The notes beneath the pieces are model-generated. The model worked only from the letters and a program-made list of their open reading frames with translations. It had not been told where the DNA came from and did not search any database. DNA of 64,000 nt from Candidatus Coprenecus stercoripullorum (GTDB lineage Bacteria > Bacteroidota > Bacteroidia > Bacteroidales > UBA932), in contig DVLA01000071.1 in the NCBI GenBank assembly GCA_018715745.1, positions 1-64,000 on the forward strand, in the 5' to 3' direction. Position 1 is the stretch's first letter; each line of letters opens with the position of its first letter. Made by a program: the position numbers and the translations under genes. This document shows positions 39,491 to 49,800 of this stretch, piece after piece.

Positions 39491-39548
39491 GCGGCCCTGT
39501 TTCTATCCAACAAAATTACTAATTACTTTATAAATTGGAAAAAAATAG

Positions 39549-39556
39549 TACTTTTG
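39549..39556 (+). promoter_or_regulatory. -7 box (TACTTTTG) for secDF
   Basis: TAnnTTTG match 39 nt upstream of the secDF ATG. Confidence 0.5.
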
Positions 39557-39594
39557 TACCCTTATTTTAAGCAAATATTAAAACAGGTTAGAAT

Positions 39595-42500
39595 ATGCAA
39601 AGTAAAGGAGCCATCACTTTTGTGGCAATTTTAATCGCGCTTGCCTGCCTCTATCAGCTTTCATTCACGGCAGTTACCCGCATACAGGAGAACAAGGCCG
39701 TAAAATACGCTGAGGCGGCGGTCGAGGCGGAACAGCAAAAAGCATCTTTTGCAGATGTTGACGTGCAGGATAGGGCATATTTTCTTGATTCTGTAAGAAA
39801 AGACAGGAACAGGTATTATATCGACTCGATCAGTGCGGAAAAAGTTTATCTGGGTTACACTTTCAAGGAAGTAAAGGAAAAGGAGATCAATCTCGGCCTT
39901 GACCTCAAGGGAGGTATGAACGTCATGTTGCAAGTCGAGCTTTCCGACCTTATAAGGGCGCTTTCGGACTACAATCCTTCTCCGGAACTTGCCAAGGCGC
40001 TGGAGCTGGCCAAGCAGAGAGAGGCGCAGACCCGCTCGGATTTCATAACCCTTTTCGAGGAAGCATGGAACGAGGTGGCTCCGAACCAGAGGCTGTCGCA
40101 GATTTTCGGTACGTTCGAAATGCGCGAGAAAATCAGGCCTGAAAGCACCAATGAGGAGGTGATATCCGTTATAAGGCAGGAGGCCGAGAGCGCCATATCG
40201 AACTCTTTCAACGTGCTCCGCAACCGTATCGACAGATTCGGGGTTACTTCGCCGAATATCCAGAGACTCGGCAATTCGGGCCGTATCCTCGTTGAACTTC
40301 CCGGTGTAAAGGAACCTGAAAGGGTGCGCAAGCTGCTTCAGGGAACGGCATCCCTCGAGTTCTGGACAACCTATGAGAATCCCGAGGTCATAATGAACCT
40401 TGAGGAAGCCAACAGGGTGATAAGGGACATCATCTCGGATGAGGAACAGGCCGCCCCTGCCGTTGCCGAAGAAACTGCCGTCAATGCCGGGGAGTCTTCC
40501 CAGAATGAGATGGACGCCCTCGTAGCGCAGATTACGAGCCAGCAGGACAGCATGTCGGCGGCCAGCATGGAGAGCCTGAAAAACAACCCTCTGTTCGCCC
40601 TCCTTGCTCCGTCTTACTATAACGGACAGGCCCTTCCCGGACCGGTAATCGGAATGGCCCATTACAAGGATACCGCTCAGATTAATCTTTGGCTGAACCA
40701 TCCTCAGGTGCGTGCCGTCCTGCCGGCCGACATGACACCGATGTGGACGGTCAAGCCTTCACAGCAGAACGATTCATATTATGAACTCATAGCGATAAGG
40801 ACAAATACCCGTGACGGCAAGGCTCCCCTTGACGGCGGTGTGGTGACTGACGCCAGGATGGCGTACGGCCAGACGGGCCAACCGGAGGTCGATATGACCA
40901 TGAATGCCGAAGGGGCCCGTACATGGGCACGCCTGACAGCCGACAATATCGGCAAGAGCATTGCCATAGTACTTGACGGGATGGTATATTCCTTCCCCCG
41001 CGTAAATACTGAAATCACGGGCGGAAGTTCGGTTATTTCCGGAAACTTTACCATCGAGGAGGCGGAGGACCTTGCCAACGTGCTCAAGTCCGGTAAACTT
41101 CCCGCCCCGGCGACAATTGTCCAGGAACAGGTTGTAGGTCCGTCCCTCGGCAGCGAGTCCATCAGGGCGGGAATGCTTTCGTTCTTCGTCGCTTTCCTCC
41201 TTGTCCTGGTGTACATGCTCTTCTTCTATAAGGGTGCGGGTTTAGCGGCCGATGCGGCTTTGCTCTGCAACGTGCTCTTCCTTTTCGGCGCGCTGGCTTC
41301 ATTCGGGGCAGTGCTGACATTGCCCGGTATAGCCGGTCTTGTCCTTACCCTCGGTATGGCCGTCGATGCCAATGTGCTTATATATGAACGTATCAAGGAG
41401 GAGCTTAAGGCAGGCAAGGCATTGAGGCTTGCGGTTGCCGACGGATACAGGAATGCGTATTCGGCAATCATAGACGGTAACCTGACGACACTTATCACCG
41501 GTTTCGTGCTCTTCTTCTTCGGCTCCGGCCCGGTACAGGGATTTGCCACCACTCTGGTTGTAGGTATCATTACATCAATGCTTACCTCCATCTTCATATC
41601 CCGTCTGATATTCGAGAGCCGCCTGTCAAGGAACAAGAGCATCTCATTCTACAACAAGTTCACCAAGAACTTTATGGAGAATGTCCATATCGATTTCGTG
41701 AAAATACGCAAATACGCCTATGTCATTTCCATAGTCATTATAGCCGGATGTCTGGTCTCCATATTCGTGAAAGGATTTACGTACGGTGTCGACTTCACGG
41801 GCGGACGTACGTATGTCGTAAGGTTTGACAACGATGTCCAGCCTGAGGAGATAAGGGCGGCCATGATAGAAGAGTTTGAAGAAGCCGTCGAAGTCAAGCA
41901 GTTCGGTGGCGGCAGCCAGATGAAGATAACCACGACCTACCTTATCGAGGACAACTCCACCGCTTCGGACAGCGTGGTGGACGGCAAGATGTACAATGCC
42001 TTGAAAGGCTTCTACGACGAGCCTATAACCTACAGCGAATTTACTTCTACTCTCGAGAATCCGAACGGTATCATATCTTCCGACAAGGTAGGGCCTACCA
42101 TTGCAAATGACATGAAACGCAACGCCCTGATAGCAGTAGCCATTTCCCTCTTTGCGATATTCCTCTATATTGCCCTGAGGTTCAAAGGCTGGATATGGGG
42201 TCTCGGAGGGGTTATCTCCACGGCGCATGACGCGATTGTAACGGTGGGCTTCTTCTCCATATTTACAGGGATACTACCGTTCACCCTCGACGTAGACCAG
42301 ACATTCATAGCGGCGGTGCTTACCATCATAGGGTATTCGATAAATGACAACGTGGTCATATTCGACAGAATCCGCGAGTACAGGACGCTGTACCCCAAAC
42401 GCGGCTTCTATGAAAACATCAATGAAGGTATCAACAGCACCCTGGCCCGTACGATAAATACGGCCGGCACGACACTCGTCGTCATGCTTGCTATAGCGAT

Positions 42501-42651
42501 TTTCGGAGGGGAAGTCATAAGGGGTTTTGCCGTAGCCATCATAGTAGGTCTTGTGGCGGGAACCTATTCACCTCTGTTTGTCGGTACGCCGATTATGTAC
42601 GATATCGACAAGTGGAATGCCAAGAGAAAGGCAAAGGCGCTGAAGAAATAG
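39595..42651 (+). CDS. secDF: fused protein translocase subunit SecDF
   Basis: 1018 aa with SecD (LGLDLKGGMNVMLQVE, GMAVDANVLIYERIKEEL) and SecF (GVDFTGGRTYVVRF, GYSINDNVVIFDRIREY) signatures. Confidence 0.97.
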   Translation: MQSKGAITFVAILIALACLYQLSFTAVTRIQENKAVKYAEAAVEAEQQKASFADVDVQDRAYFLDSVRKDRNRYYIDSISAEKVYLGYTFKEVKEKEINLGLDLKGGMNVMLQVELSDLIRALSDYNPSPELAKALELAKQREAQTRSDFITLFEEAWNEVAPNQRLSQIFGTFEMREKIRPESTNEEVISVIRQEAESAISNSFNVLRNRIDRFGVTSPNIQRLGNSGRILVELPGVKEPERVRKLLQGTASLEFWTTYENPEVIMNLEEANRVIRDIISDEEQAAPAVAEETAVNAGESSQNEMDALVAQITSQQDSMSAASMESLKNNPLFALLAPSYYNGQALPGPVIGMAHYKDTAQINLWLNHPQVRAVLPADMTPMWTVKPSQQNDSYYELIAIRTNTRDGKAPLDGGVVTDARMAYGQTGQPEVDMTMNAEGARTWARLTADNIGKSIAIVLDGMVYSFPRVNTEITGGSSVISGNFTIEEAEDLANVLKSGKLPAPATIVQEQVVGPSLGSESIRAGMLSFFVAFLLVLVYMLFFYKGAGLAADAALLCNVLFLFGALASFGAVLTLPGIAGLVLTLGMAVDANVLIYERIKEELKAGKALRLAVADGYRNAYSAIIDGNLTTLITGFVLFFFGSGPVQGFATTLVVGIITSMLTSIFISRLIFESRLSRNKSISFYNKFTKNFMENVHIDFVKIRKYAYVISIVIIAGCLVSIFVKGFTYGVDFTGGRTYVVRFDNDVQPEEIRAAMIEEFEEAVEVKQFGGGSQMKITTTYLIEDNSTASDSVVDGKMYNALKGFYDEPITYSEFTSTLENPNGIISSDKVGPTIANDMKRNALIAVAISLFAIFLYIALRFKGWIWGLGGVISTAHDAIVTVGFFSIFTGILPFTLDVDQTFIAAVLTIIGYSINDNVVIFDRIREYRTLYPKRGFYENINEGINSTLARTINTAGTTLVVMLAIAIFGGEVIRGFAVAIIVGLVAGTYSPLFVGTPIMYDIDKWNAKRKAKALKK

Positions 42652-42703
42652 CGTAGTGCCTGTGTGCAACCGATGAAGGGGAGGCGGATAACCGTTTCCC
42701 CTT

Positions 42704-42786
42704 TTTTCGTCTTCGCCGCATATACTTGTGCGCCTCGGCATGAGCAAATAAATTTGCTCTGCACTCGGCTTGTACGTATATTTGCA
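42704..42786 (+). repeat. Promoter-bearing hairpin repeat, copy C
   Basis: CATATACTTGTGCGCCTCGGCATGAGCAAATAAATTTGCTCTGCACTCGGCTTGTACGTATATTTGC, inverse orientation to copies A/B; plus-strand -33 TTTG (42753-42756), -7 TATATTTG (42777-42784), 20-nt spacer. Confidence 0.75.
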
Positions 42787-42818
42787 TATCAAATTTTCCG
42801 TGTTACCGTTTAAATATT

Positions 42819-44450
42819 ATGAGAAAGATTTCATTTTTTTGCATGATGGCCGCTTTGCTGTTTACGGCGGTTTCATGTTCAAAAGACGATGAAGGCGATG
42901 GGATAGATGTGCCTTCCACTTCACTGGATGTTATTGTTACGGCTGACAGTTTCGTATCAGGGGACGGTTCGCTTTCCGTGCCCGCTGAGCTTAAGGCCGG
43001 GGATAAGATGGGGATTTTTGCCGTGGAGGACGGAATTATCCTCAATGATATTGTCAATGTATGCTTTACGGCTGCCGATGATGGAAACGGCGGGCTGGTC
43101 TGGAAAAGCGAGGAGGAAGTGATGTTTTCTTCCGGCTCCGAGTATTATGCATATATGCCTTACCAGGAGGCCCTGACAACCGCGCCCGACCCTTCTGCCG
43201 GGGATGCGGACGGCTTCTTCGCCCCGATGGCGGAGGCGTGGGCTGTCCGGGAGGACCAGAGTACGGCGGAATCCTATTGTGCCTCTGACATGATGACCGG
43301 CAGCGGCACTGTCGGGGAGGACGGCATGTCTATAAACCTTTCGCACAGGATGTCGTTGCTGCTTGTAGAGATACCGGTTACGCACTATACCTTTACGAAT
43401 ACCGAACGCACTATCCCGGACTATACCGTGACGGGTGAGGTCGGGTTTGACGGAGTGCAGCCCTATATTGACGGCGATTCGTATGCCCGTTTTATTGTCA
43501 ATCCCTGCAGCCCTTTGACAATAAAGGCTACTTATCTTTCAACGTCAGGGGATGAGGCCGAGTGGGAATTCGTGACGGATTATTCGGAAGGAACGCTGTA
43601 TCATGATGTCATAGGCAGCGGCAGACGTTCTGTCGAGCATAATCTCCAGGTCGGCGACTTTTTCTGTGCCGACGGCAATATCATTTCCAAGGATGCCGAC
43701 GGATCGCTGATTGCCTCTTCCAACGTTGTCGGCATGGTATTCCAGACAGACCCTTCCCGCTTCGGACAGAGGGAGACGGAGGCCCTGGACGGAGAAATAA
43801 GGGCTTTGGTATTCTCTACGAGGATGTCCGGAGGAAGCAAGGAGCCTGCGCACATGTGGTATATGGATTACGAAACGGAGACATGCGACAGGGACGAGTC
43901 GGAAATAGGCCTTGCCAGTATCAGGGCCGAAGGTGACTATACGCAGTCTTTCCTCAATGCGGATGCCGACTTGAGCGGCCTGCACAATACCGAGGCGATC
44001 ATAACCGCCAGGGCCGAGGACGTGGCGGCAGGAGAGTATCCTTCTTTTGAATTGGCGTATAACTTTATACAGGAAGTGGGCGGGCCGTTTGAGAATGTCC
44101 GTACGACCGGTTGGTTCCTTCCTTCGTCGGGCCAGGTTTTCGATATTCTCAGGGCGTTCACGGGGCTGACGCTTGATGAAGGGACGGACGGGTTCGCAGG
44201 ATACAACACAGACGAGTTCTATTGGCTTTTCGATCAAGGCATCGACGCCGTGCAGCTTCTTAACGATGCTATGGCCAAAGTCGGTACAGACAATAAGGAC
44301 CTCTTCGAAACAGGTTGGGGTCTGTGGTCTTCCACACAGGCCGAGAGCGACAAGGCATGTAATATCGGACTCGGGGCTCCCGGTTTTATCGACTGCATAT
44401 TCGAGTATAAGAAAAACGGAGGCAGGGTCCGTCCCGTACTTGCATTTTAA
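42819..44450 (+). CDS. fimbrillin-like lipoprotein with C-terminal DUF1566/FISUMP-like domain
   Basis: Lipobox LFTAVSCSKD, Mfa-like middle (INLSHRMSLLLVEIP), C-terminal GWFLPSSGQVFDIL...GLWSSTQAESDKACNIGL...GGRVRPVLAF. Confidence 0.75.
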   Translation: MRKISFFCMMAALLFTAVSCSKDDEGDGIDVPSTSLDVIVTADSFVSGDGSLSVPAELKAGDKMGIFAVEDGIILNDIVNVCFTAADDGNGGLVWKSEEEVMFSSGSEYYAYMPYQEALTTAPDPSAGDADGFFAPMAEAWAVREDQSTAESYCASDMMTGSGTVGEDGMSINLSHRMSLLLVEIPVTHYTFTNTERTIPDYTVTGEVGFDGVQPYIDGDSYARFIVNPCSPLTIKATYLSTSGDEAEWEFVTDYSEGTLYHDVIGSGRRSVEHNLQVGDFFCADGNIISKDADGSLIASSNVVGMVFQTDPSRFGQRETEALDGEIRALVFSTRMSGGSKEPAHMWYMDYETETCDRDESEIGLASIRAEGDYTQSFLNADADLSGLHNTEAIITARAEDVAAGEYPSFELAYNFIQEVGGPFENVRTTGWFLPSSGQVFDILRAFTGLTLDEGTDGFAGYNTDEFYWLFDQGIDAVQLLNDAMAKVGTDNKDLFETGWGLWSSTQAESDKACNIGLGAPGFIDCIFEYKKNGGRVRPVLAF

Positions 44451-44471
44451 AACTCATTAAAAACTAAAGAT

Positions 44472-45854
44472 ATGGAACTTCCTTTTGCTGAATCCTACAG
44501 GATTAAAATGGTGGAAACCATTAAGAAGAGTACCCGCGAAGAGCGTGAGAGATGGATAAAAGAAGCCAAGTACAACCTTTTCATGCTCAAGAGCGACTAC
44601 GTGTTTATCGATTTGCTTACCGATTCCGGTACAGGCGCCATGAGCGACAAGCAGTGGGCCGCTATTATGGAAGGGGACGAGAGCTATGCCGGGGCGCGTT
44701 CTTTCTATAATCTGAAGAATACTATAGAGAGTCTGACCGGTCTCAAGTACGTATTGCCTTCACATCAGGGCCGTGCTGCCGAGAACGTATTGTTTTCTTC
44801 CATTGTCAAGGAAGGGGATATCCTGCCTGGCAACTCCCATTTCGATACCACCAAGGGACATATCGAATACCGCAAGGCCATAGCTCTGGACTGCACCATT
44901 TCCGAAGCGTCGGATACAGAACTTGAGATTCCTTTCAAGGGCAATATGGACCTGAACAAGCTCGAAGACGTGCTTAAAAAGACCCCTAAGGAAAAGATTC
45001 CCTGCATAGTATTGACAATCACGAACAATACTGCTGGGGGACAGCCCGTTTCCATGGAGAATATCAAGGGTGTTTCCGCACTGGCCAGGAAATACGGTAT
45101 AAAGCTCCTTATCGACTCGGCCAGGTTCGCTGAAAACGCATATTTTATCAAGACACGCGAAAAAGGCTACGAAAACAAGTCCATCCGCGAGATAGTACGC
45201 GAAATATATGACTGTGCAGACTATATGACCATGTCGGCAAAGAAGGATGCCATAGTGAACATAGGCGGTTTTGTGGCTTTCCGCAATGAGGAAGACATGC
45301 GTAAGGCGCAGATGTTTACTATTATGAACGAAGGATTCCTCACATACGGCGGCATGGCCGGCCGCGACATGAACGCGCTCGCACAGGGCCTTATGGAAGG
45401 AACGGAGTTCGAATATCTTGAAACGCGGATCAAGCAGGTCGCTTATCTCGGAAAGAAGCTGGACGAATATGGCGTACCTTATCAGAGACCTGCCGGCGGA
45501 CATGCTATCTTCCTGGATGCAAAGAAGATACTTACTCACGTACCTAAGGAGGAATTTATAGCGCAGACTCTCGGAATCGAGCTTTATCTCGAAGCCGGCA
45601 TAAGGGGTGTGGAGATAGGCTCTCTCCTTGCCGACCGCGATCCGGTGACGCGCGAGAACAGGTATCCCGCCCTCGAACTTCTCCGTCTGGCCATACCCCG
45701 CAGGGTATATACCAATAACCATATGGATTATATCGCTGCAGCGGCCAAAAATGTGTATGACCGCAGGGAAAGCATCACGCGCGGGTACAAAATTGTAAAA
45801 GAATTGCCCATAATGCGCCATTTCACCATTGAAATGGACAAGGCCGACAGGTAA
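44472..45854 (+). CDS. tnaA: tryptophanase (tryptophan indole-lyase)
   Basis: FIDLLTDSGTGAMSDKQWAA, DSARFAENAYFIK, MSAKKDAIVNIGG PLP Lys, AGIRGVEIGSLLADRDPVT (Ile where tyrosine phenol-lyase has Arg). Confidence 0.93.
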   Translation: MELPFAESYRIKMVETIKKSTREERERWIKEAKYNLFMLKSDYVFIDLLTDSGTGAMSDKQWAAIMEGDESYAGARSFYNLKNTIESLTGLKYVLPSHQGRAAENVLFSSIVKEGDILPGNSHFDTTKGHIEYRKAIALDCTISEASDTELEIPFKGNMDLNKLEDVLKKTPKEKIPCIVLTITNNTAGGQPVSMENIKGVSALARKYGIKLLIDSARFAENAYFIKTREKGYENKSIREIVREIYDCADYMTMSAKKDAIVNIGGFVAFRNEEDMRKAQMFTIMNEGFLTYGGMAGRDMNALAQGLMEGTEFEYLETRIKQVAYLGKKLDEYGVPYQRPAGGHAIFLDAKKILTHVPKEEFIAQTLGIELYLEAGIRGVEIGSLLADRDPVTRENRYPALELLRLAIPRRVYTNNHMDYIAAAAKNVYDRRESITRGYKIVKELPIMRHFTIEMDKADR

Positions 45855-45855
45855 T

Positions 45856-46833
45856 ATGTATGACGGGAGCAGTTTCGCGGAGGACTGCCTGTCCGTATTC
45901 CGCTACCAGTACGCCAACTGTGCGGAATATCGCGAATACTCCCGGCTGCTTGGGGTGGAGTCTCCCGATACCGTGACCGGTATTGACGGGATTCCGTTTC
46001 TGCCTGTCAGGTTCTTCAAGCAATATAAAATCGTATCGGAGGGTTGCCGGAAGATATCCGGCGACCCTGTTGTTTTCAGCAGCAGCTCGACTACCGGACA
46101 GATACCCTCACGCCACTATGTCCTGGACCGTACAGTCTATGAACGCAGTTTCCTTGACTGTTTCAGGATGTTCTACGGGCAACCCGACACTTATGTCATT
46201 CTTGCCCTGCTTCCGTCGTATCTCGAAAGGGAAGGCTCTTCGCTGGTGTATATGGCCGAACGGCTTATCAGGGAGACATCCGACCCGTTAAGCGGATTTT
46301 ATCTTTATGATTACGGCAGGCTTTATTCATTGCTTCAGGATTTGGGGCGTCAGGGCAGGAAGACCCTGCTGCTCGGGGTCGCTTTCGCCCTTATGGATTT
46401 TGCCGACAAATACTCTCTGCCCGGTCCGAATGACAGCTGGCTTACCGTTATGGAAACCGGAGGCATGAAAGGACGGCGGGAGGAAATATCGCGGGATGCG
46501 ATGCACGGTAAACTGCGTAAAGGATTTTCAGTATCTTCCATCCATTCCGAATACGGCATGTGCGAACTTCTGTCGCAGGCCTACTCTGCGGGCAATGGCA
46601 TATTCAGGACGCCTCCGTGGATGAAAATCATAGTCAGGGATATCCACGACCCGTTGGTTTCCCTGCCCGAAGGAAAGCAGGGCATAATAGACATAGTGGA
46701 TCTGGCCAATATCAATTCCTGCTCGTTTATAGAGACGGAGGATATCGGGCGCCTGCTTCCCGACGGCTCGTTTACCGTGGACGGCCGTTTGTCCGGAGCC
46801 GAGCGCAGGGGATGCAATATGCTTATTGAATGA
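45856..46833 (+). CDS. LuxE-like acyl-protein synthetase / acyltransferase family protein
   Basis: GIPFLPVRFFKQYKIVSEG, FSSSSTTGQIPSRHYV, ETGGMKGRREEISRDAMH, SEYGMCELLSQAY motifs of LuxE/PaaK-type adenylating proteins; start at 45856. Confidence 0.8.
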   Translation: MYDGSSFAEDCLSVFRYQYANCAEYREYSRLLGVESPDTVTGIDGIPFLPVRFFKQYKIVSEGCRKISGDPVVFSSSSTTGQIPSRHYVLDRTVYERSFLDCFRMFYGQPDTYVILALLPSYLEREGSSLVYMAERLIRETSDPLSGFYLYDYGRLYSLLQDLGRQGRKTLLLGVAFALMDFADKYSLPGPNDSWLTVMETGGMKGRREEISRDAMHGKLRKGFSVSSIHSEYGMCELLSQAYSAGNGIFRTPPWMKIIVRDIHDPLVSLPEGKQGIIDIVDLANINSCSFIETEDIGRLLPDGSFTVDGRLSGAERRGCNMLIE

Positions 46834-49800
46834 GGCTTTCTATTTTTTTGTAGTAGGCATCAGCCTTGTCCTTGTCTACCATATTGAGCAACTCAATGCC
46901 GTAACTGTAATATGTCAGGCAGTTCTGGGCATCGGTGTAGGAAAGGTAGCCCCCGTGGTATGGTTTAGTAAAGAACATCACTGACTTCAGAGTCTCATCG
47001 AGGAACTTCTCGGCCAATGCCGCGCCTTTTTCTTCCGCCCCGCATTTTATGTACAGTTCTATGGCCAGCAGGACTGACCTTTCGTTAAGCGAATAGAGAA
47101 TCGACGCATTAAGCGGGTACTTGCTGTCGGGGAAATACTCCTGCATCCTGTCAAGAATCTCTATTGCCTTTTCCGGTTTCCCGTCCTCATACAGGCCGAG
47201 TGCGGTCTGGGCGAATATGAACCGCTGCCCTTGTGAGTTATAGAATGTACTCAGGTTTTGATAGTCAAGGAAGAAGTCTCTGGTAAAGCTGTCCCATCTG
47301 TAGACATTCATTATCTTGTCGTACATGTCTTCCGAGTCTATCTGCCCTATCTCCGATATCGTTGTCCTGCTCTTTATCGGGACTAACTTGTACAGGTAAC
47401 CTTCGAACTGCAGGTACTGTTTAAGCCCGATATTGAGGGAGCCGCCCTGCGTTACGAAATATATCGGTCTGTCCCAGTCATAGTTGGAGAGCATGTCCAG
47501 AATCATGAGCTCCGTTTTGTCTATGTCCGTCCTTTCCGCCGGTATATCGAGATACAGCGTATCCACTATCCTGTCATAGTCTTCCGGGGCGACAATGCCG
47601 TATTTCATTACATTTTCCTTGTTTACCGGAAGCCTGAGCCTGTGGGTGGCGAGCACGCATCTTTCCTTGCCCATCATGTTTACCTTCAGGTTGGGATTGT
47701 TGAAAAGCCCTATGGCTTCCTTCAGGGTCAATGGCCTGTCTACCATATCTATTACCAAAGGATAGTCGTTTGTACCGTACAGGTAGTTGATTCTCGGTGT
47801 GGTGAATTTTATCGGTTCGGCTTCATACTGTTTCCACTGCATCTGGTCTATGTACCAGTCGATACCCAGCAGGGACGTATTCATGACCCTGCAGTCGGTC
47901 CTCACCCCTTCCACTTCCTGGATATACCACAGGGGGAATGTGTCGTTGTCCCCGTGCGTGACGAGTATGCCTTGTTCGTCTGCGGACATGAAATAGTTGT
48001 AGGCCATGTCCCTTGCCGTATACCTGTCGCTTCTGTCGTGGTCGTCCCAGTTTTCACAGGCCATAAGTACCGGTACACCAAGCAGCAGGACACCTATGGA
48101 AACGGCGAGCGCGGTCTGAGGCAAATGTATTTTTTCTGCCGTCTTCCTGAGTGCGTCGAATACGGCCAGAACCGCCAGGCCTATCCAGATGCTGAACATG
48201 TAGAAAGAGCCTGCATAGGCATAGTCCCTTTCCCTTACCTGGTACGGGGACTGGTTAAGGTATACTATTATGGCGACCCCGGTCAGCAGGAACAGCAGAA
48301 GGGTCACCCACCAGTTGCGCTTGTCCCTGCCGAGCTGATACAGGAAGCCGATTATCCCGAGCAGCAGGGGAAGCATATAGTAATGGTTTTTGGCCTTGTT
48401 GTTTACGATATAGTCGGGACCTTCGGACTGGTCGCCGAGCCTGGCCCTGTCGATGAACCCTATGCCGCATTCCCAGTTTCCGGAGAGCGGATCGGACGGC
48501 ACCTGGCCGTGCAGGTCATTCTGCCTTCCGGCGAAATTCCACATGAAATATCTCATGTACATCCAGTTGAACTGGTAGTCAAAGAAGAATGCAAGATTGT
48601 CGGCAAATGTGGGCATTTTGTTCGAAGTGCCCGGAATGGGTTTCCCCCTGTCTCCCATATAGCTCCTGTACAGATCCACATGGTGGGGATCACGGCTGTG
48701 CATTCTCGGGAACAGCATTTTGTTGTCATTTGTAAATACGTAATCCTTTGGAGCACTGGCTTTGTAGTATTTGCCGTCGAGAGGGGTGTAATAGTGGCCT
48801 TCGACAATGTCAACCGGCACTGATGCGAATGTCTCCCCGTAGATTAGCGGTACGCTTCCGTACTGTTCCCTGCCGAGATACCTTATAAGGGAAAACGGAT
48901 TGTCCGGCTGTCCTTCATTTGTCGGGGTGTTGTTGGCCGAGCGTATGACGACAACGGTAAAGGCTGAGTAGCCGGTCACAATCATGGTAAAGCACAGCAG
49001 GACCGTATTCCACAGACGTTGGCCTTTCTTCCTTGTAATGAAAATCCCCGCAAAGCAAAGACACAGCAGGCAGACCATGAAAATCGCGGCTCCGACATTG
49101 AACGGCAGCCCGAGTACGTTTACGGTAAACAGGTCTATATATGCGGCGAACTTGGGCAGATACGGGATTATCCCCCACAGGATAAATGCCAGGATTGCCC
49201 CGGACAGCATCAGTACGCCGAAACTTCTGGCTGTCGTGACTTTATCCGTTTTCTTATAGTAATATACGAAAGCTATGGCCGGTATTACGAGCAGGTTGAG
49301 CAGGTGTACCCCTATTGACAGTCCCATCAGGAAGGCTATGAGGACTATCCACCTGTCAGCATATTCCTGGTCGGCTTCTTCTTCCCATTTGAGGATGGCC
49401 CAGAACACTATGGCGGTAAACAGGGATGACATGGCGTAGACTTCGGCTTCTACCGCCGAAAACCAAAATGTGTCGGACCAGCAATAGGCGAGGGCTCCTA
49501 CTACGCCCGAGCCTATTATCGCTGCGGCATTGCCTGCCGAAAGGGCCGTTCCCCCGTTGTTCTCTACAATCCTTCTGCCGAGATGCACTATGGTAAGATA
49601 CAGGAAGAAAATCGTAAAGGCAGAGCACAGCGCACTCATGACATTCACGGCTACCGCTGCATTCTCCGGTGATGCAAACATGGTAAAGAACCTGGCTATC
49701 AGCTGGAATACCGGATTCCCCGGAGCATGCCCCACTTCGAGTTTGTACGATGAGGCTATAAATTCGCCGCAGTCCCAGAAACTGACCGTAGGCTCTATAG

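Noticed and set aside
42704-42786. CRISPR-like interpretation of the repeated hairpin element
   Set aside because: Only one or two units per site, no regular spacers and no cas genes; the copies fit a promoter-bearing dispersed repeat.
44472-45854. Tyrosine phenol-lyase instead of tryptophanase
   Set aside because: The substrate-selecting position reads GVEIGS (Ile, as in tryptophanase) rather than the Arg-containing tyrosine phenol-lyase motif, and overall sequence resembles Bacteroides TnaA.
47642-48823. 393-aa plus-strand ORF antisense to the DUF2723 gene
   Set aside because: His/Val-rich shadow translation with no domain; the opposite strand carries a conserved family.
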